Shown piece by piece: positions 61,900 through 64,000 of a DNA stretch of 64,000 nucleotides; the stretch's first letter is position 1; each line of letters opens with the position of its first letter. This DNA is from an uncultured Flavobacteriales bacterium (GTDB taxonomy: Bacteria > Bacteroidota > Bacteroidia > Flavobacteriales_D > Parvicellaceae). The translations under genes and the position numbers were made by a program. The stretch spans positions 1-64,000 of the forward strand of contig CAJWDP010000010.1 in assembly GCA_913030835.1 (NCBI GenBank). Reading direction: 5' to 3'. The notes under the pieces are model-generated. The model was given only the letters and a program-made list of their open reading frames with translations. It ran no database searches and was not told the origin of the DNA.

Positions 61900-64000
61900 A
61901 TGAACTATGCACTTCCCATTGCAGGTCTGGTATTGCTAATGACAAGCTGCGGTGAACAAAAGAAAGATGTTGTGAATACGAAAGAAGAAACAAAAGCCCC
62001 AGAAGCAAGAATAATTGCCAAGGAGCTTACAAATCACGGTCATACTCGAATCGACAATTACTATTGGATGAATGAGCGGGATTCACCGGAGGTGTTGGAA
62101 TACTTGGGAGAGGAAAATGCATACACCAAAGAAAAAATGGCCCACACGGAAGTCTTCCAGAAGTCACTTTTTGAAGAAATGAAAGCCCGGATAAAAGAGA
62201 CAGACCAATCCGTGCCTTACAAGGAAAATGGCTATTTCTACATTACCCGGTTTGAAGAAGGAAAAGAGTATCCCATCTACACAAGAAAAAAGGAGAGTTT
62301 AGATGCGGCAGAAGAAGTGCTGATAGATGTGAACACACTTGCCGAAGGACATGAATTTTATCAAGTTGCATCAACCGAGTGTAGCGAAAACAATGAGATT
62401 TTGGCCTATAGTTTCGACGATGAATCCCGGAGATTGTGGAAAGTTCATTTTAAAAATTTACGCACAGGTGAGCAGTATTCGGATGAATTGATCAATACAA
62501 GTGGTGGGATTGCCTGGGCCAATGATAATAAGACGGTATTTTATGCAAAGAAGGACACAGTTGATCTTCGCCCGGGGGAGATCTGGAGACACGTATTGGG
62601 AACGCCTCAGTCTGAAGATGTACTGGTCTATGAAGAGAAAGACAATACATTTTATGCGGGTGTTTACAAATCCAAATCAAGAAAATTACTTGTCATAGGG
62701 TCAACCAGCACGCTTACCTCCGAGTATCAAACACTTGATGCAGACAACCCTTATGGAGAGTGGCGCTTGTTTTGCCCTAGAGAGCGAGGAATTGAATATC
62801 ATATTTCTGACTACGAGGGTGAATTCTATATCCGAACCAACCTAAATGCTCAGAATTTTAAACTGATGAAATGTGGGGCCAATTCAACTTCAAAAGAAAA
62901 TTGGAAAGATGTCATTCCTCATCGAGCAGATGTCCTTTTCGAAGGAATGGAAGTATTTAGCGAGTTTTTGGTTTTAGAAGAACGGTCGAAAGGTCTTACA
63001 GGCATTCGAATCATCCATCACAACAGCGGAGATGATCATTACATCGAATTTCGCGATGAAGCCTATGTGTCGATGACCGGGTATAATCCGGATTTTGAAG
63101 GTGAAGTACTTCGTTACTCCTACAGCTCACTTACTACACCATGGAGCACCTATGACTACAACATGCGAACGCGCGAACAAGAATTGCTTAAACAGCAGGA
63201 GGTCTTAGGTACATTTGATCCCGAAGACTACGAATCGAAGAGAATTTATGCAGTGGCGGATGACGGAAAAGAAATTCCTATTTCTTTAGTCTATCGTAAG
63301 GGTCTTCAGCTAAATGGTTCAAATCCTACACTGCTTTATGCATATGGTTCCTACGGCTACAGTATAGACCCAGGTTTCGGATCCACAAGGCTCAGCCTTC
63401 TGGATAGAGGATTTATTTATGCAATAGCGCATATTCGGGGCGGCGAAGAAATGGGCCGACAATGGTATGAAGATGGAAAGCTTCTGAAAAAAATGAACAC
63501 GTTTACCGATTTTAATGATTGTGCTGAGCACCTCATCGCCCAAAACTATACTTCTTCGGATCAGTTGTTTGCCATGGGAGGCAGCGCCGGTGGTTTATTA
63601 ATGGGTGCAGTGATTAATCTTCAACCTGAACTGTACAAAGGGGTGATCGCTGCTGTTCCGTTTGTGGATGTGGTAACCACCATGCTGGATGAAAGTATAC
63701 CATTAACCACTAGCGAATACGACGAATGGGGGAATCCAAATGATAAGGAATACTACGACTATATGCTGAGCTACTCTCCTTATGATCAAGTTAAGGCCCA
63801 AAACTACCCCAACCTGCTTGTTACAACCGGCTATCATGATAGTCAGGTTCAATACTGGGAACCTGCCAAATGGGTGGCCAAACTTCGGGCATTGAAGCTG
63901 GACGATAATCTGTTGTTGTTTGATTGCAACATGGATTCAGGGCACGGTGGATCTTCGGGACGTTTTGAAGCACTGAAAGAAACCGCTTTAGAATATGCTT
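61900..64000 (+). CDS. Oligopeptidase B (prolyl oligopeptidase family S9), cut at the right edge
   Basis: Seven hundred codons are visible and the frame is open at the window edge. The N-terminus MNYALPIAGLVLLMTSCGE has a lipobox (cysteine 17), so the enzyme is a lipoprotein, unlike the cytoplasmic enterobacterial form. The beta-propeller region (about residues 60-420) precedes the alpha/beta hydrolase domain. The catalytic triad is complete: Ser562 in GGSAGG, Asp647 in GYHDSQVQYWEP and His682 in SGHGG. Family members are close to 690-720 residues, so only the last residues are probably missing. The enzyme cuts peptides after basic residues. The start is the only ATG giving a signal peptide. 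Confidence 0.93.
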   Translation, partial: MNYALPIAGLVLLMTSCGEQKKDVVNTKEETKAPEARIIAKELTNHGHTRIDNYYWMNERDSPEVLEYLGEENAYTKEKMAHTEVFQKSLFEEMKARIKETDQSVPYKENGYFYITRFEEGKEYPIYTRKKESLDAAEEVLIDVNTLAEGHEFYQVASTECSENNEILAYSFDDESRRLWKVHFKNLRTGEQYSDELINTSGGIAWANDNKTVFYAKKDTVDLRPGEIWRHVLGTPQSEDVLVYEEKDNTFYAGVYKSKSRKLLVIGSTSTLTSEYQTLDADNPYGEWRLFCPRERGIEYHISDYEGEFYIRTNLNAQNFKLMKCGANSTSKENWKDVIPHRADVLFEGMEVFSEFLVLEERSKGLTGIRIIHHNSGDDHYIEFRDEAYVSMTGYNPDFEGEVLRYSYSSLTTPWSTYDYNMRTREQELLKQQEVLGTFDPEDYESKRIYAVADDGKEIPISLVYRKGLQLNGSNPTLLYAYGSYGYSIDPGFGSTRLSLLDRGFIYAIAHIRGGEEMGRQWYEDGKLLKKMNTFTDFNDCAEHLIAQNYTSSDQLFAMGGSAGGLLMGAVINLQPELYKGVIAAVPFVDVVTTMLDESIPLTTSEYDEWGNPNDKEYYDYMLSYSPYDQVKAQNYPNLLVTTGYHDSQVQYWEPAKWVAKLRALKLDDNLLLFDCNMDSGHGGSSGRFEALKETALEYA

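Noticed and set aside
1-64000. CRISPR arrays, tRNA or rRNA genes, insertion sequences, phage genes
   Set aside because: No regularly spaced repeats, cloverleaf arms, transposase motifs or structural phage genes were seen on either strand.

Overview
The window comes from a Bacteroidota chromosome, most likely a free-living, aerobic, probably marine member of the Flavobacteriales (the exact family cannot be fixed from sequence reading alone). The evidence is the type IX secretion translocon SprA, proteins with type A and type B T9SS sorting domains, a PorP/SprF-type protein, the actABCDEF-coxBA respiratory supercomplex, several small gene families I know only from Bacteroidota, and promoters of the TTTG-N(~19-22)-TAnnTTTG kind. 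Coding density is high and base composition is even. I see no rRNA, tRNA, CRISPR array, insertion sequence or prophage. The window is mostly core genome with lineage-specific surface proteins.

Layout. 1-11325 (minus strand): maeB, ruvA, sprA, gcvH, vanZ-like and the start of a tonB-like gene. 11373-12889: a small sirtuin and a T9SS cargo protein. 13241-19275 (plus): a run of cell-envelope genes with three CXXC thioredoxin-fold proteins (an Omp28-like T9SS cargo, a TlpA-like protein and an Omp28-like lipoprotein) around a DUF6029-type beta-barrel and a PorT-like barrel. 19426-22367: a 64-residue conserved small protein, queG, ruvB and a small outer-membrane protein. 22429-35060 (minus): coxA, coxB and actF to actA, encoding alternative complex III plus cytochrome oxidase subunits I and II. 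35298-40179: a SPOR-domain protein and the rimP-nusA-infB operon. 40293-44975: a MORN-repeat protein and a GH3-like/beta-lactamase-like lipoprotein. 45091-49256: an M15-like peptidase lipoprotein, an amidotransferase-like protein without its nucleophile, a threonine dehydratase, a half-size asparaginase and hemB. 49341-54952: a 936-residue T9SS cargo, an outer-membrane protein, a divergent cold-shock-domain protein and a large helical-repeat protein. 55038-61772 (plus): a T9SS type B cargo with SprB-like repeats, its SprF-like partner and an OmpA/PD40/TPR protein. 61900 to the right edge: oligopeptidase B.

How the genes fit together. SprA at one end is the outer-membrane channel through which the four sorting-domain proteins of this window (12119, 13241, 49341, 55038) would leave the cell. 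The SprF-like protein next to the type B cargo is its probable dedicated partner. The actA-F/cox block carries electrons from menaquinol to oxygen. Most of the remaining genes are housekeeping: translation and transcription factors, Holliday junction resolution, haem and queuosine synthesis.

The items most worth a second look are: a terminator-like hairpin with a GAAA loop inside the 5' leader of rimP-nusA-infB, behind a near-perfect promoter; the thiol-redox envelope cluster; a queG gene with no ATG/GTG/TTG at its expected start; an intrinsic hairpin ending three bases before a start codon at 22367; two insertions in CoxB and a 13-histidine tract in ActF; and two enzyme-like proteins that have lost catalytic motifs (the GH3-like domain and the amidotransferase-like protein). 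No wholly new multi-gene system is proven here. The thiol cluster is the nearest candidate.
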